Shown: positions 51,524 through 60,447 of the stretch, in pieces | Position numbering within the stretch: position 1 is the stretch's first letter | Layout of the letters: each line of letters starts with the position of its first letter | Origin: Planotetraspora phitsanulokensis | GTDB taxonomy: Bacteria; Actinomycetota; Actinomycetes; Streptosporangiales; Streptosporangiaceae | Direction: 5' to 3' | DNA: 64,000 bases | NCBI RefSeq assembly: GCF_016863295.1 | Contig: NZ_BOOP01000014.1 | Span: 1 to 64,000 of the forward strand | Program-made: the position numbers and the translations under genes | The notes under the pieces: model-generated | What the model was told of the DNA's origin: nothing | The model's database searches: none | The model's input: the letters and a program-made list of their open reading frames with translations, nothing else

Positions 51524-53167
51524 ATGACCGTGGCGAAGACACGATGCGTCGCCCTGGTGGGCGTGACCGGGCACATGATCGAGGTCGAGGCCGACGTGGG
51601 CCCCGGAGCGGTCGGCACACACTTCATCGGCCTCCTGGACACCGCGATCAGCGAGTCCCGCGGGCGGGTCCGCTCCGCGTTGATCAACAGCCGCTTCAAA
51701 TGGCCGGACGCGCGGGTGACGGTCAGCCTGTTCCCCGCGAGCCTCCCGAAGCGGGGGTCGAGCTTCGACCTGGCCATCGCGATCGCGGTCCTCGGCGCGG
51801 CGGGCGCAGTCCCGGCCCAGAGGGTCGCCGAACCGGTGTTCCTCGGCGAGCTCGGGCTGGACGGCCGCGTGCGGCCGGTCAGAGGCGTGCTGCCCGCCGT
51901 GTTGTCCGCGGTGGAGGCGGGGGCACGCACCGTCGTGGTGCCCTCGCTCAACGCGGCCGAGGCGTCCCTGGTGCCCGGCCTGACCGTGGTGCCGGTCGCC
52001 ACCCTGTCCGAACTGGTGGGCTGGCTCCGCTCAGGCGACCTCCACAGTCTGGCGATCGTCGCCGACGCCGCCTCCCTGGACGCCGACGAACCGCCCGTGA
52101 CCGGCGGCCCCGAGACGACCGCCGGAGGGGCCCGTGGAAGAGCCGGCGGGGCCGTCCGGGGCCGTCGCGGCGGAACGCCCTCCGATTGCCGGCCCTACGG
52201 CGCCCCGGAGGTCGACCTGCGCGACGTCGCGGGCCAGCCCATGGGCCGCAAGGCGCTGGAGGTGTGCGCGGCGGGAGGGCACAACCTGTGGATGCTCGGT
52301 CCCGCGGGCACCGGCAAGACGATGCTCGCGGAGCGGCTGCCGACGCTACTGCCCGCGCTCCCCCAGGACCAGGCCCTGGAGGTCACCGCGATCCACTCGG
52401 TCGCGGGCACTCTCCCCCGCGGCCGCCCGCTGCTCACCCGGCCCCCCTTCATGGCGCCGCACCACACGGCGACCGTGGCGGCCGTCGTCGGCGGCGGCGC
52501 GGGCGGCCTGGTACGGCCCGGCGCGGTGTCGCTCTCGCACCGGGGGGTGCTTTTTCTCGACGAGGCCCCCGAATTCGGATCGGGGGTGCTCGACTCGCTC
52601 CGGCAGCCCCTCGAATCGGGCACGGTGACGATCTCCCGGGCGATGAGCACGGTCACCTTCCCCGCGCGTTTCATGCTGGTCCTGGCCGCTAATCCCTGCC
52701 CGTGCGGACGGAACGGCTCGCCGGAAAACGCGTGCGACTGCACGCCGACCATGCGGCGGCGTTATCTCGCCCGGCTGTCCGGCCCCTTGCTGGACCGTGT
52801 CGACGTGAAGATCAGGGTCGGGCGGGCGACCCGGGCCGAGTTGCTCGCCGACCGGCGGTTCGCCGAGTCCAGCGCCGTGGTGGCCGAACGTGTGCTCCTC
52901 GCCCGCGAACGCGCCGCGAAACGTCTGGCGGGCACGCCGTGGCAGACCAACGCTGAAGTGTCGTCGGCGGCGCTGCACCACGAGTTCCGGCTGCCGGGCG
53001 GCGCGCTCGCTCCCCTGCATCGAGGGCTCGACAACGGCACGCTCAGCACGCGCGGGCTCGACCGAATCCTGCGCGTCGCCTGGACGCTCGCCGACCTCGA
53101 GGGCAGGGACCGCCCCGGTGAGGCCGAGACGTCGGCGGCGCTGGGGATGTGGCTGGGGGCGGAGTGA
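51524..53167 (+). CDS. YifB/ComM-family AAA+ ATPase
   Basis: 547 residues, homologous to ComM, the hexameric helicase that drives branch migration during integration of incoming DNA. An N-terminal Lon-protease-like domain (about 1-170) is followed by the Mg-chelatase-type AAA+ core. Walker A GPAGTGKT is near 259-266, with FLDEAPEFGSGVLDSLRQPLE and a zinc-like CPCGRNGSPENACDCT loop. The C-terminal lid domain is complete. A low-complexity Gly/Arg insert lies about 190-215. It overlaps the dprA start by one base (TGATG). Confidence 0.95.
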   Translation: MTVAKTRCVALVGVTGHMIEVEADVGPGAVGTHFIGLLDTAISESRGRVRSALINSRFKWPDARVTVSLFPASLPKRGSSFDLAIAIAVLGAAGAVPAQRVAEPVFLGELGLDGRVRPVRGVLPAVLSAVEAGARTVVVPSLNAAEASLVPGLTVVPVATLSELVGWLRSGDLHSLAIVADAASLDADEPPVTGGPETTAGGARGRAGGAVRGRRGGTPSDCRPYGAPEVDLRDVAGQPMGRKALEVCAAGGHNLWMLGPAGTGKTMLAERLPTLLPALPQDQALEVTAIHSVAGTLPRGRPLLTRPPFMAPHHTATVAAVVGGGAGGLVRPGAVSLSHRGVLFLDEAPEFGSGVLDSLRQPLESGTVTISRAMSTVTFPARFMLVLAANPCPCGRNGSPENACDCTPTMRRRYLARLSGPLLDRVDVKIRVGRATRAELLADRRFAESSAVVAERVLLARERAAKRLAGTPWQTNAEVSSAALHHEFRLPGGALAPLHRGLDNGTLSTRGLDRILRVAWTLADLEGRDRPGEAETSAALGMWLGAE

Positions 53168-54378
53168 TGGAGACGCCACCCGACACCGAGACGCGCGAGG
53201 ACGAGCGAACGGCGAGGGTCGCGCTCATGCGGATGGCCGAAGCGGGCGATCCGGTCATGGGCCGCCTGATCGCCTGGTGCGGGCCTCAGCGAGCGCTGGA
53301 GCAAGCCTGCCGAGGGTCGCTGGATCCGGATTTCGCCGCGAAGGAGACGGAGAGGGCCGACCGATCGGGGCGGCGGCCGGATCTGGCTCGACTGGTCGCG
53401 GCCTGGGCCGCCCGCTTCACCGACCCGGACGCCGATCTGACGATGGGGCGGGAGCGCGGAGCCCGGCTGGTCATTCCCGGCGATTCCGAGTGGCCCACCC
53501 AGCTGGACGATCTCGGTGATGCCCGGCCCTTCGGGTTGTGGGTGAACGGCCGGGCGAACCTGCGCTTCGCCTGCCTGCGGTCGGTCGCGATCGTCGGTGC
53601 GAGGGCCGCGACGCCCTATGGCGTCCAGGTGGCCGCCCAACTCGCGTCGGAGCTCAGCGGCCGCGGGTGGACGGTCGTGAGCGGCGGCGCCTACGGCATC
53701 GATGCTGCGGCACATCGCGGGGCCCTCGGGGGCGGCTCGCCCACGGTGGCCACGCTGGCCTGCGGAGTCGACCAGTGTTATCCCCGCGCCCACGAGGACC
53801 TCTTCCGCGTGGTCCGATCCCAGGGGGTGGTCGTCAGCGAGTGGCCACCCGGCGCCCATCCAACGCGGCCGCGTTTCCTGGTCAGGAACCGGGTGATCGC
53901 CGCGCTGTCGCGCGGCACGATCGTCGTGCAGGCGGCCCTCCGCAGCGGCGCGCTCAACACCGCAACGCACGCGGCCGGGCTGAACAGGCATCTGATGGCC
54001 GTGCCCGGGCCGATCACTGCCGCGACGTCCGAGGGATGCCACATGTTGATCCGTTCGGGCAAGGCGGTGTGCGTGACCTCGAGCGACGAGGTGATCGATC
54101 TTGTCGGCTCGCTGGGCGCCGACCTCGCGCCTGAGCGTCGCGGCCCGTCCCTGCCGCGCGACGAACTGAACGACGAGACCCGGCGCGTGCTCGAGGCCGT
54201 GCCCGCGCGCGGAGGCGCGGGCACCGCCGTGATCGCCGTCGAGGCCGGAGTCGACCTCACTACGGCGATCGGGTGTCTCGGCGGCCTCGCCGCGGCCGGT
54301 TTCGTCGAGCCGGTCGATCGTGGATGGCGGCTGCGGCGGCAGGCCGATCTCCGGGGCCGGGGAGATCACGCTCGTTAG
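53167..54378 (+). CDS. dprA: DNA-processing protein DprA
   Basis: Rossmann-like protein of 403 residues that loads RecA on single-stranded DNA. Key motifs: SVAIVGARAATPYG, VVSGGAYGIDAAAHRGAL, ATLACGVDQCYPRAHEDLF, FLVRNRVIAALSRGTIVVQAALRSGALNTATHA. A C-terminal winged-helix remnant follows (about 335-395). An extra N-terminal SAM-like helical region (about 1-95) is usual in actinobacteria. It starts on the last base of the yifB stop. Confidence 0.95.
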   Translation: METPPDTETREDERTARVALMRMAEAGDPVMGRLIAWCGPQRALEQACRGSLDPDFAAKETERADRSGRRPDLARLVAAWAARFTDPDADLTMGRERGARLVIPGDSEWPTQLDDLGDARPFGLWVNGRANLRFACLRSVAIVGARAATPYGVQVAAQLASELSGRGWTVVSGGAYGIDAAAHRGALGGGSPTVATLACGVDQCYPRAHEDLFRVVRSQGVVVSEWPPGAHPTRPRFLVRNRVIAALSRGTIVVQAALRSGALNTATHAAGLNRHLMAVPGPITAATSEGCHMLIRSGKAVCVTSSDEVIDLVGSLGADLAPERRGPSLPRDELNDETRRVLEAVPARGGAGTAVIAVEAGVDLTTAIGCLGGLAAAGFVEPVDRGWRLRRQADLRGRGDHAR

Positions 54379-54379
54379 C

Positions 54380-55312
54380 ATGGAGGTCATGACCGGCGAC
54401 ATCGTGGTCCACGGCTCCGGGGAGACGGCGGAGGCCGTCCTGACCCTGTTCGAGCGTCATCTGCGCCTGGAGAGGGATCTTTCTCCGCACACGGTGCGGG
54501 CGTACATCGGGGACGTCACGTCGCTTCTGGGCCACCTGCGCGCCGCCGGTCATGAAACCCTCGCCACCCTGGACGTCACCGCCCTGCGGGAATGGCTCGG
54601 CGACCAGCATCAGGCGGGCCGTTCCCGCGCGACGCTCGCCCGCCGCACCGCCTGCGCCCGGGTCTTCACGGCCTTCTGCCATCGGCGGGGCTGGCTGGCC
54701 GTCGACCCCGGGTTGCTCCTGGGCACCGCGAAGTCGACCCGATCGTTGCCCGCCGTCCTCGACCAGGCCGAGGCCGAGGCCGTGCTCGCCCTCGACGGGC
54801 CCGGCGACCCCAAGGACCTGCGCGATCGGGCGATCATGGAGGTGCTGTACGCCACGGGCGTCCGCGTGAGCGAACTGTGCGGCCTCGACGTGGACGACGT
54901 CGACCGCGAGCGCACGACCCTGCGGGTGATGGGCAAGGGACGCAAGGAGCGCACGGTGCCTTTCGGGCTCCCGGCGCTCCATGCCCTCGACGCCTGGTGC
55001 GTCCGGGGCCGTCCGTTGTGGATCCGCGAAGGCACCAGCCCCGCTCTGTTCCTCGGCGTCAGGGGAGGCCGCATCGATCAGGGCACCGTGCGGCGGGTGG
55101 TGCACGCCCGCCTGAACCGGGCCGAGAGCACGGACATGGGCCCGCACGGGCTCCGCCACACGGCCGCGACGCACATGCTGGAAGGCGGCGCGGACCTGCG
55201 TAGCGTCCAGGAGATGCTCGGCCACGCCTCTCTGGCCACCACCCAGGTCTACACCCACGTCTCGATCGAGCGGCTCAGAACCGCCTACCGCCAGGCTCAC
55301 CCCCGGGCCTGA
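54380..55312 (+). CDS. xerC: tyrosine recombinase XerC
   Basis: A site-specific recombinase of 310 residues that resolves chromosome dimers at dif with XerD. The core-binding domain (about 15-100) has LERDLSPHTVRAYIGDVTSLL. Catalytic residues are all visible: Arg in ATGVRVSELCGL, Lys in GKGRKERTVP, His-x-x-Arg in HGLRHTAATH, His in LGHASLATTQ and Tyr in VYTHV. The ATG immediately after the dprA stop is used; an in-frame ATG three codons later lies too close to GGAGG. The place next to dprA marks it as housekeeping XerC, not a phage integrase. Its 3' end overlaps the opposite M23 gene by 38 bases. Confidence 0.92.
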   Translation: MEVMTGDIVVHGSGETAEAVLTLFERHLRLERDLSPHTVRAYIGDVTSLLGHLRAAGHETLATLDVTALREWLGDQHQAGRSRATLARRTACARVFTAFCHRRGWLAVDPGLLLGTAKSTRSLPAVLDQAEAEAVLALDGPGDPKDLRDRAIMEVLYATGVRVSELCGLDVDDVDRERTTLRVMGKGRKERTVPFGLPALHALDAWCVRGRPLWIREGTSPALFLGVRGGRIDQGTVRRVVHARLNRAESTDMGPHGLRHTAATHMLEGGADLRSVQEMLGHASLATTQVYTHVSIERLRTAYRQAHPRA

Positions 55313-56252
55313 CCGCTCCTGCGATCAGGCCGTCCGACGACAGGGATTCCCGCCCGGGGGCTCGGCGCACGGTTCGGCGTACAGCTCGGCGCATGACCAG
55401 GAGTCCGGCCAGAAAGGCGGCCGCCGTCCCCGCCGGCACCACGTCAGAACCTCGCAGGCCCGACTCGGCGGCCACCCTCGTAGCCGCCATACGACCGCCC
55501 GGCCAGCCCGACGCGGCGACCGACCGCAGGACCCCTGCATGACGATCTGGCAGGCCTGACGGCGGCCATGGCCGCTCGGCGGCGCGAGGGGGCACGTGCA
55601 TCCAGACTCGAGGAGCGGGCCGGGAGGCCGGGACGTCTCCCCATCGCGGCAACAGGCGCACCTGGCCGGCGCCGAACAGGAGGAGCGGATCGAGGTAGAT
55701 CTCTCCCCGTAGAAGCCCCCAATGCAGGCATGCCTCCCGGCAGTGGCCCGTCACGTCCTCCAGGACGCCGATCACCTCCCCCGCCGCGACGGCGTGGCCC
55801 GGCCGCACCGTGGGACGGATCGGCAGGTAGGTGGTCCGCAGGCCACCCGGATGGACGATCGTGACGGCGCCCCTGCCGCCGACTGATCCGGCGAATCCGA
55901 CGGTCCCGGCCCCGGCGGCACGGACCTCGGTGCCCGGCCGCGCCGCGACGTCGACCCCCCGATGCCCGGCGAGCCAGGGCTGAGCCGGAGGGTCGAAGTG
56001 CCTGGTCACGGCACGCCCGCCTCCCACCGGCCATCGCCAGCCGGACGGGTCGGCCTCGGCGGCCGCAGGCTGCGGGACGCCCACCACCCCGACGGTGACC
56101 AGCCCGACGGTGACCAGCCCGCCAGTGACCAGCCCGCCAGTGATCACAGCCAGGACGCCCAGCAGAGCCATGACCAAGGGCAGAGCCGCGACGGCACAGG
56201 AGACCAGCGGATCAAAGACGATCAAGAAGCCGGCGGCTGGGGCTCGACGCAT
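55275..56252 (-). CDS. M23-family peptidase-like secreted protein
   Basis: 325 residues. A long hydrophobic export segment (about 8-65) contains a GLVTV repeat coded by 15-bp tandem units. The LytM/M23 domain (about 70-205) has GHRGVDVAA (His and Asp ligands) and CLHWGLLRG at the HxH site. The first His of HxH is Cys, as often in the rpsB-linked actinobacterial family. A tail of about 120 residues with a second hydrophobic helix near the end (VPAGTAAAFLAGLLVM) is unusual. It is probably a cell-wall hydrolase or regulator. In mycobacteria this gene lies next to rpsB; here it lies beside DUF2469. Confidence 0.85.
   Translation of the reverse strand: MRRAPAAGFLIVFDPLVSCAVAALPLVMALLGVLAVITGGLVTGGLVTVGLVTVGVVGVPQPAAAEADPSGWRWPVGGGRAVTRHFDPPAQPWLAGHRGVDVAARPGTEVRAAGAGTVGFAGSVGGRGAVTIVHPGGLRTTYLPIRPTVRPGHAVAAGEVIGVLEDVTGHCREACLHWGLLRGEIYLDPLLLFGAGQVRLLPRWGDVPASRPAPRVWMHVPPRAAERPWPPSGLPDRHAGVLRSVAASGWPGGRMAATRVAAESGLRGSDVVPAGTAAAFLAGLLVMRRAVRRTVRRAPGRESLSSDGLIAGAVRPGGEPGGRRF
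56091..56150. repeat. 15-bp tandem repeat in the M23 signal segment
   Basis: Four 15-bp units (GACGGTGACCAGCCC twice, then two variants) encode repeated GLVTV/G pentapeptides in the hydrophobic export segment. The repeat keeps the frame and lengthens the helix. Confidence 0.75.
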
Positions 56253-56330
56253 GGCAGAAGCCTGCGGCGAACGGCCATGGCCGGAGGCCGCCGAACCCCG
56301 CTCTGTGGAAAACCAGCGTGAGCGGGGACG

Positions 56331-56654
56331 TCAGTTGGAGAAGCCCTCCTTGGGCATCTCGAGATCGGGCTTGGCCAGTTCTTCGACGTTGACGTCCTTG
56401 AAGGTGACGACCCGGACGTTCTTGACGAACCTGGCCGGGCGGTACATGTCCCAGACCCAGGCGTCCTGCATCTTCACGTCGAAGAAGACATCCCCGTTCT
56501 CAGCCGTACGGACGTCGAGATCCACGGAGTTGGTCAGGTAGAAGCGCCGCTCGGTCTCGACGACGTAGGTGAACAGCCCGACCACGTCGCGGTACTCCCG
56601 GTAGAGCTGCAACTCCATCTCGGTCTCGTATTTCTCGAGATCCTCCGCGCTCAT
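56331..56654 (-). CDS. DUF2469 family protein
   Basis: 107 residues of an actinobacteria-specific conserved family without known function. The start MSAEDLEKYETEMELQLYREYRDVVGLFTYVVETERRFYLTN and the segment DVFFDVKMQDAWVWDMYRPARFVKNVRVVTFKDVNVEEL are nearly invariant in the family. It is always found near rnhB and lepB. A strong AGGAGG lies about 7 bases before the ATG. Confidence 0.95.
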   Translation of the reverse strand: MSAEDLEKYETEMELQLYREYRDVVGLFTYVVETERRFYLTNSVDLDVRTAENGDVFFDVKMQDAWVWDMYRPARFVKNVRVVTFKDVNVEELAKPDLEMPKEGFSN

Positions 56655-56693
56655 CCCGGTCCTCCTCTTCCACTCCCCGTCGAGATCGCCCTT

Positions 56694-57419
56694 TCAGACG
56701 ACACCGGCCCCTACCTCATTCTCGCGCATGTCCCCATCCTGCCTGGCCCACGGGCTCGCATCCCGGAGCGGCGAGCCACGAGTCACCCTCGCCACCGTCA
56801 CGAACGAGAACCGATGATGCGCGGTCGGTCCGTGTACGCCCAAAGCCCGCCGATGAGCGGGAGTGACGTACCCCTTGTGCTCCGCGAAGCCGTACTCGGG
56901 GTGGACGCCGTCCAGAGCGTGCATCATGCGATCCCTGGTCACCTTGGCCACGATCGACGCGGCAGCCACACAGGCCGCGACCTGATCACCTTTCCACACC
57001 GCGAGCGACGGTACAGGGAGGCCGGGGACGGGGAAACCGTCGATCAGCACGTACCCGAGGTCGAGCTCCAAACCGGCCACGGCCCTGCGCATGCCCGCGA
57101 TGTTGCACTTGTGCAGGCCGCGCGTGTCGATCTCCTCCGGAGGTATCACCACGACGCTCACGGCCTTGGCCGAGGCGAGCACTTGATCGTACAGGCGTTC
57201 ACGTACCGGCTCGGCCAGGAGTTTGGAGTCGGTCAGGCCATCGATATCTCGGCCCAGCACGACGGCGGCGACCACCAGCGGCCCGGCGCAGGCTCCCCGC
57301 CCGGCCTCGTCCACTCCGGCGACCGGCGTGAGCCCTCGTCGGGCGAGAGCACGCTCGTAGCCGTAGAGTCCCGAATCCCGCCGTACGACACTGGGACGCG
57401 GGCGATACGCAGCTGTCAT
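56694..57419 (-). CDS. rnhB: ribonuclease HII
   Basis: Cleaves RNA in RNA-DNA hybrids and removes misincorporated ribonucleotides. About 241 residues. The catalytic acid cluster starts with [13 protein letters not shown], followed by [22 protein letters not shown] and [25 protein letters not shown] is the usual substrate-site segment. The ATG giving [10 protein letters not shown] is used; one eight codons upstream is possible. Confidence 0.95.
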   Translation of the reverse strand: MTAAYRPRPSVVRRDSGLYGYERALARRGLTPVAGVDEAGRGACAGPLVVAAVVLGRDIDGLTDSKLLAEPVRERLYDQVLASAKAVSVVVIPPEEIDTRGLHKCNIAGMRRAVAGLELDLGYVLIDGFPVPGLPVPSLAVWKGDQVAACVAAASIVAKVTRDRMMHALDGVHPEYGFAEHKGYVTPAHRRALGVHGPTAHHRFSFVTVARVTRGSPLRDASPWARQDGDMRENEVGAGVV

Positions 57420-57497
57420 GACGACAAGCAGATTACGCTCCATTCGGGCGTCACGATACGGCGAGAGCGGACTCGATCGGAGCAGCCGCAGGTCGGC

Positions 57498-58091
57498 TCA
57501 GCGAATCGCCGAGAAAGTCGCTGGAGGAGACAGGAAGGTCCCCCGGGAAAACGGCCAGTAGAGGACGAAGGCCCGGCCGATCACGTCGCCCTCCGAGATC
57601 GTCCCCTCATGACCGTCGGTGATGAACGCCCGGGAGTCCTGAGAGTCGTCGCGATGATCGCCCATCAGCCAGAGTCGGCCCGCGGGCACGGTCACGTCGA
57701 AAGGCCGATCCGAGGGAGAGGCGCCGGGATACACGTAACCGCCCTGTTCATCGAGCGGGGTGCCGTTGACCGTGATCCGGTTGCGCGCGTCGCAACACTT
57801 CACGGTGTCCCCGCCCTTGGCGATCACCCGCTTGATGGTGTCCTCACCCGTCCAGCCCTTGAAGACGACGATGTCACCGCGTTCCACGTCGCCGAACCGG
57901 TAGGCGAGCTTGTTCACCAGCACACGGTCGTTGACGAGGAGGGTGTTCTCCATGGACTCGGACGGGATGTAGAACGACTGCAGCGCGAACATGTGGACGA
58001 GCACGGCCACGGCGACACCGCCCAGCAGGAACAGGATCGACTCGCGGGTTCCCGAGCGTTTCGCGGCCGGAGGATCCTTCTCTTCGGCCAT
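57498..58091 (-). CDS. lepB: signal peptidase I
   Basis: Membrane-anchored Ser-Lys peptidase of 197 residues that removes Sec/Tat signal peptides. One N-terminal helix (about 18-38) precedes the catalytic Ser46 in PSESMENTL and Lys87 in DTIKRVIAKGGDTV. The GDHRDDSQDSR box is complete. It is the second of two tandem copies, 10 bases after the first; multiple lepB genes are usual here in actinobacteria. Confidence 0.94.
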   Translation of the reverse strand: MAEEKDPPAAKRSGTRESILFLLGGVAVAVLVHMFALQSFYIPSESMENTLLVNDRVLVNKLAYRFGDVERGDIVVFKGWTGEDTIKRVIAKGGDTVKCCDARNRITVNGTPLDEQGGYVYPGASPSDRPFDVTVPAGRLWLMGDHRDDSQDSRAFITDGHEGTISEGDVIGRAFVLYWPFSRGTFLSPPATFSAIR

Positions 58092-58101
58092 GGCGTGCCG
58101 G

Positions 58102-58950
58102 CTATCGCCTGGTGAAGCGACGGCGCAGCAGGACCAGCGGCACCGCTCCGACGAACCCCGCGGCCAGGGGCGCGGCGCCGGCCGCGGCCTGGAGGGCGGG
58201 CTGGGAGAAGGTGTCGGGGATCGGCAGGATCTTCGCCCGGTCGAACGGCCAGACGATCACGAACGCCCGCCCGATCACCTTGTCGATCGGGATGGTCCCG
58301 CCGCCGGGGTCGCCGACGTGCGACCGGGAGTCGAGGGAGACCGACCGGTGGTCGCCCATCACCCAGAGGCGGTCCGGAGGCACCGTCACCTCGAAGTCGC
58401 TCTGAGAGGGCTGGTCGCCCGGATAGAGGTAGCCCTGCTCGTCGATCGCGGTGCCGTTGACCGTGATGCGGCCCTTGGCGTCACAGCACTTGACCGTGTC
58501 GCCGGGGACGCCGATCACCCGCTTGATGTAGTCCTTCTCACCCGGGACGACGCCGAACGCCGTGCCGACCCAGCGGAAGAACGCCGCCACGGGGTTCGAC
58601 GGCTCCTCCAGCTGGACCTCGGGATCCCAGGAGTCCACCCCGCTGAACACCACGACGTCGCCGCGCTCGATGTCGCGGACGTGGTAGACGAGCTTGTTGA
58701 CGAGCACCCTGTCGTTCTTGAGAAGGGTGTCCTCCATCGATTCGGAGGGGATGTAGAAGGCCTGCACCACGAACGACTTGATGAGCAGCGCGAGAAGTAG
58801 CGCGACCACGATCAGGACGGGCAACTCCCGCCAGAAAGAGCCCTTCTTCCCCTCGCCGCCCTTGGCGGCCTGCTGGGTGTCTTCCGCGACCACGTCCACC
58901 CCGTCCTCGGCAGGCAGGTGCACTTCGAACCCCTGCCCCTCGTTAGTCAA
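58102..58950 (-). CDS. lepB: signal peptidase I
   Basis: 282 residues, the longer of the two tandem signal peptidases. The acidic N-terminus is cytoplasmic. An N-terminal helix spans about 43-60, with catalytic Ser71 (PSESMED) and Lys143 (YIKRVIGVPGDTV). A second hydrophobic segment at the C-terminus (AAAGAAPLAAGFVGAVPLVLL) and a basic tail give a second anchor, as in streptomycete SipY-like forms. The start is TTG. The two copies share the rare DTVKCCDA motif, pointing to duplication. Confidence 0.94.
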   Translation of the reverse strand: MTNEGQGFEVHLPAEDGVDVVAEDTQQAAKGGEGKKGSFWRELPVLIVVALLLALLIKSFVVQAFYIPSESMEDTLLKNDRVLVNKLVYHVRDIERGDVVVFSGVDSWDPEVQLEEPSNPVAAFFRWVGTAFGVVPGEKDYIKRVIGVPGDTVKCCDAKGRITVNGTAIDEQGYLYPGDQPSQSDFEVTVPPDRLWVMGDHRSVSLDSRSHVGDPGGGTIPIDKVIGRAFVIVWPFDRAKILPIPDTFSQPALQAAAGAAPLAAGFVGAVPLVLLRRRFTRR

Positions 58951-59007
58951 CCCTGCTGAGCCTAAATGATGTCCCTGGCAGCCACCGCAGGGGACTCGGC
59001 ATCACCG

Positions 59008-59046
59008 GCAAAAAGAAAATGGCCCGCGCCACCTGGCACGGGCCAT
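59008..59046 (-). terminator. Rho-independent terminator after rplS
   Basis: ATGGCCCG pairs with CGGGCCAT, with an inner GCCA/TGGC stem. On the minus strand the hairpin is followed by TTTTCTTTTT, the only classic T-tract terminator I see in the window. Confidence 0.85.
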
Positions 59047-59060
59047 CGTCATCGCCTGGT

Positions 59061-59423
59061 CTACTTGGCGGGCAGCGCGTCGCGCTTCTCGCGGATGCGG
59101 GCGGCCTTGCCGCGCAGGTCGCGCATGTAGTAAAGCTTCGCCCTGCGGACGTCGCCGCGGGTGACCACGGTGATCTTCTCGATCACCGGGCTGTGGACCG
59201 GGAAGGTGCGCTCGACGCCGACGCCGTAGCTGACCTTACGCACGGTGAACGTCTCACGGGCGCCACCGCCCTGGCGGCGCAGGACGAATCCCTTGAACAC
59301 CTGGATACGGGACCGGTTGCCCTCGACGACGCGGACGTGGACCTCCAGCGTGTCACCGGGGCGGAACGCCGGTACGTCGCTCCGGAGAGCGGCCTTCTCG
59401 AGCTCCTGGATCTGCGTGTGCAT
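59061..59423 (-). CDS. rplS: 50S ribosomal protein L19
   Basis: L19 at the ribosomal subunit interface, 120 residues. [60 protein letters not shown] and [24 protein letters not shown] are all standard. The ATG is fixed by GAGG about 10 bases upstream and family length. A T-tract terminator follows the stop by 14 bases. Confidence 0.97.
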   Translation of the reverse strand: MHTQIQELEKAALRSDVPAFRPGDTLEVHVRVVEGNRSRIQVFKGFVLRRQGGGARETFTVRKVSYGVGVERTFPVHSPVIEKITVVTRGDVRRAKLYYMRDLRGKAARIREKRDALPAK

Positions 59424-59510
59424 GGCAGCTGGTTCCTCTTGACATGGGCGCGCGGAGGTCCGCCCGGCCGATCCGGGAAGGTCGGCAGCGAGGGGGACAC
59501 GCACGCTTGG

Positions 59511-59552
59511 CTTGATACGTCTGACTTGCTACGTACTGCTTGCTACGTACTG
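59511..59552. repeat. 14-bp tandem array (three units) in the trmD-rplS gap
   Basis: CTTGATACGTCTGA, then CTTGCTACGTACTG twice without gap. The array lies about 90 bases upstream of rplS. A hairpin CCGGGC-CTC-GCCCGG (59561-59575) lies next to it on the trmD side. Confidence 0.7.
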
Positions 59553-59610
59553 CTTGTGGACCGGGCCTCGCCCGGATCACGCCGCCACAACGAAAATCGG
59601 CAGCAGCGAT

Positions 59611-60435
59611 TCAGTTTGCCATATCTTCCGGCCCCGTGCGAAACGCGTCGCCGGAAGCCTTCCGTTCCAGCTCTTCCAGAACCCGCCTGTCGTGTGCGTC
59701 CAGGGCGTCGGAGTCGAGTCTCGCGAGGAGCTCCGGCCGCTTGTCCGAGGTACGGCGGAACGCCTCGTCACGGCGCCACCGGGCGATCTTGCCGTGGTGG
59801 CCCGACAGAAGGATCTCCGGCACCTCGTGGCCGCGCCACACGGGCGGCTTGGTGTAGACGGGGCCTTCCAGCAGGTTGGCCATCGCCCCGGGGGCGAAGG
59901 AGTCGTCCGCGACCGAGCACGCGTTGCCCAGGACCCCCGGCAGCAGGCGGCCGACGGCCTCCACGATGACGAGCACGGCGGCCTCTCCCCCCGCCAGGAC
60001 GTAGTCGCCGATGCTGACCTCGTCGACCCGCAGGCGGGAGCCGTACTCGGCCATGACGCGGGAGTCGATGCCCTCGTAGCGGGCGGGGGTGAACAGCAGC
60101 CAGGGCTCCTTGGCGTAGTCCAGCGCCACTTCCTGGGTGAACGGCCGGCCGCTCGGCGTCGGCACGATCATCCGCGGCAGCGCGGCCGGGTCGGCCTCCG
60201 GCCGGCCCTGCTCGACCACGGCGTCGATCGCCTCGCCCCAGATCTCCGGCTTCATCACCATGCCGGGGCCGCCGCCGTACGGAGTGTCGTCGACGGTCTT
60301 GTGAACGTCCCGGGTCCAGTCGCGGAGCTGGTGGAGCCGGATGTCGAGGGTGCCGCGCTCACGGGCCTTGCCCACGAGCGAGACGTCAAGCGGTGCGAAG
60401 TACTCCGGAAAGATCGAGATGATGTCGACGCGCAC
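59611..60435 (-). CDS. trmD: tRNA (guanine-37-N1)-methyltransferase
   Basis: SPOUT-class enzyme of 274 residues that makes m1G37 and prevents frameshifting. DIISIFPEYF at the start, DDTPYGGGPGMVMKPE, and the trefoil-knot region ISIGDYVLAGGEAAVLVIVEAVGRLLPGVLGN are standard. LLSGHHGKIARWRRDEAFRRT closes the active site. GTG start with GAGG upstream, 12 bases after rimM. Confidence 0.97.
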   Translation of the reverse strand: MRVDIISIFPEYFAPLDVSLVGKARERGTLDIRLHQLRDWTRDVHKTVDDTPYGGGPGMVMKPEIWGEAIDAVVEQGRPEADPAALPRMIVPTPSGRPFTQEVALDYAKEPWLLFTPARYEGIDSRVMAEYGSRLRVDEVSIGDYVLAGGEAAVLVIVEAVGRLLPGVLGNACSVADDSFAPGAMANLLEGPVYTKPPVWRGHEVPEILLSGHHGKIARWRRDEAFRRTSDKRPELLARLDSDALDAHDRRVLEELERKASGDAFRTGPEDMAN

Positions 60436-60447
60436 GGTCCCGGCCTC

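Noticed and set aside
51160-54378. yraN, yifB and dprA as evidence of natural transformation
   Set aside because: These genes are conserved in non-competent actinobacteria; no comEA, comEC or pilus genes are seen.
54380-55312. tyrosine recombinase as sign of a prophage or integrative element
   Set aside because: Its position next to dprA and yifB and its sequence fit housekeeping XerC; no phage genes or attachment site are present.
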